Source of the DNA: SAR202 cluster bacterium Io17-Chloro-G6
GTDB lineage: Bacteria > Chloroflexota > Dehalococcoidia > UBA3495
Assembly (NCBI GenBank): GCA_002816585.1
Contig: MUCT01000045.1
Location: 211,869 to 275,868, forward strand
Direction of reading: 5' to 3'
Length of the DNA stretch: 64,000 nucleotides
Part shown: positions 63,486 through 64,000 of the stretch, piece by piece
Position numbering within the stretch: the stretch's first letter is position 1
Layout of the letters: each line of letters starts with the position of its first letter
Made by a program: the position numbers and the translations under genes
Notes under the pieces: generated by a model
Seen by the model: the letters and a program-made list of their open reading frames with translations, nothing else
What the model was told of the DNA's origin: nothing
Databases searched by the model: none

Positions 63486-64000
63486 TCAGGCGAAGAAATT
63501 TCGGATGAGCCCCACGAATTCTGAAGTCTTCTCCAACTCCGGGTGGTGGCCGCAGCCGGGAATTATCTCCAACCGGGCGCCCTGAATCGCCTGCTGGTAC
63601 GCCTCGCCGGCGCTGGTGGGTATCACAGCGTCCTGCTCGCCCCAGAGCAAGAGGGTAGGCAGGTCCTTCAGCCGTCCCAGCAGGTGGGGCAGGGCCGGGT
63701 GGTGCATGTAGGGACGCCAGGTAAGGCGGGCGGACTCTTCTCTGGCGCACTCCCATAGTTCTACCTGTTCCGGGCTGGCTTCCTCGGGGCAGATGGTGGG
63801 GTATTCCCGGGTCGAGTTGGGGTCTAGAAAACTCGATTCCAGGTACTCTTTAGCCACAATCAAGAACATATCGAGAATTTCGCCCGTGGGAGGCCGGATG
63901 CCGGCCGGAGCGACCAGCGCCATCTTGGCCAAAGATTGAGGGGACTGGCAGGCCATTTCGGCTGCCAGCCAGCCGCCCAGGCCGAACCCCAGTACGTTGA
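63486..64000 (-). CDS. Alpha/beta hydrolase, N-terminus beyond the window; nucleophile position reads Gly
   Basis: The frame is open from the right edge to a stop at 63486; about 170 residues are seen. The nucleophile elbow is VLGFGLGGWLAAEMA, so the expected G-x-S-x-G has Gly where Ser should be. LLLWGEQDAVIPTSAGEAYQ supplies the Asp and IPGCGHHPELEKTSEFV the His. Either a non-hydrolytic family member or one with an unusual mechanism. Start lies outside the window. Confidence 0.8.
   Translation of the reverse strand, partial: NVLGFGLGGWLAAEMACQSPQSLAKMALVAPAGIRPPTGEILDMFLIVAKEYLESSFLDPNSTREYPTICPEEASPEQVELWECAREESARLTWRPYMHHPALPHLLGRLKDLPTLLLWGEQDAVIPTSAGEAYQQAIQGARLEIIPGCGHHPELEKTSEFVGLIRNFFA

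Noticed and set aside
1..64000. CRISPR arrays, prophage, insertion sequences, rRNA
   Set aside because: No regularly spaced repeats, transposase, integrase, phage structural genes or rRNA motifs were seen when reading both strands.

Overview
The window looks like a chromosomal segment of a bacterium of the phylum Chloroflexota, most plausibly a SAR202/Dehalococcoidia-type lineage. That is an inference from gene content: TIGR03663 and DUF2298 membrane proteins, a complex I operon without nuoEFG, several luciferase-like flavin oxidoreductases, and a catabolic tail. It was not tested by any search. No rRNA, tRNA, CRISPR array, phage or insertion sequence was recognised.

Left part (1-19312). A minus-strand operon starts at a strong promoter at 7166-7194 and runs DsbA/FrnE-like protein, rnc, ftsY, DUF2298 protein, TIGR03663 protein (cut by the left edge). 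The first gene has an in-frame UGA at codon 14, exactly where thioredoxin-fold proteins of this family carry the catalytic Cys, and a stem-loop follows it; it is read here as a selenoprotein. Divergent from it lie a CCA-adding/poly(A) polymerase, a small zinc protein and an alcohol dehydrogenase. Then come an Ogg-type glycosylase, an exonuclease-helicase (DinG), a PHP protein, a thioesterase, trmD and an amidohydrolase (all minus), followed by a flavin reductase and a CinA-nucleotidylyltransferase fusion (plus).

Middle (19452-34094). A full membrane and connecting-arm complex I operon (nuoABCDHIJKLMN) is interrupted by three small non-Nuo genes: two HicB-like proteins between nuoC and nuoD, and a protein with a duplicated H-x3-C-x-C-x2-C motif between nuoI and nuoJ. 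After it come a TIGR00725-type protein, enolase and glyceraldehyde-3-phosphate dehydrogenase, closed by a clear terminator.

34296-44557. A 1499-residue glycosyltransferase-C/DUF2298 fusion, a gene-free stretch with a strong promoter that may encode a small RNA, then two minus-strand potassium-uptake units: UspA - TrkA-N only - TrkA - pheA, and TrkH - KtrA-like, each with its own promoter.

44558-64000. leuS, an AT-rich TM0106-type nuclease, a lone precorrin-2 methyltransferase, an orphan antitoxin-like gene, and then a long mostly plus-strand catabolic region: three alpha/beta hydrolases, a dihydropyrimidinase-like enzyme, two luciferase-like monooxygenases, a ferritin-like protein, a metallo-beta-lactamase-fold hydrolase, a cupin, an MmgE/PrpD protein, a GH88/105-like protein and an iron-type alcohol dehydrogenase. 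A cyclic-nucleotide-binding-domain protein and a truncated hydrolase end the window. The enzyme set suggests degradation of small organic compounds, but no specific substrate can be read from the sequence.
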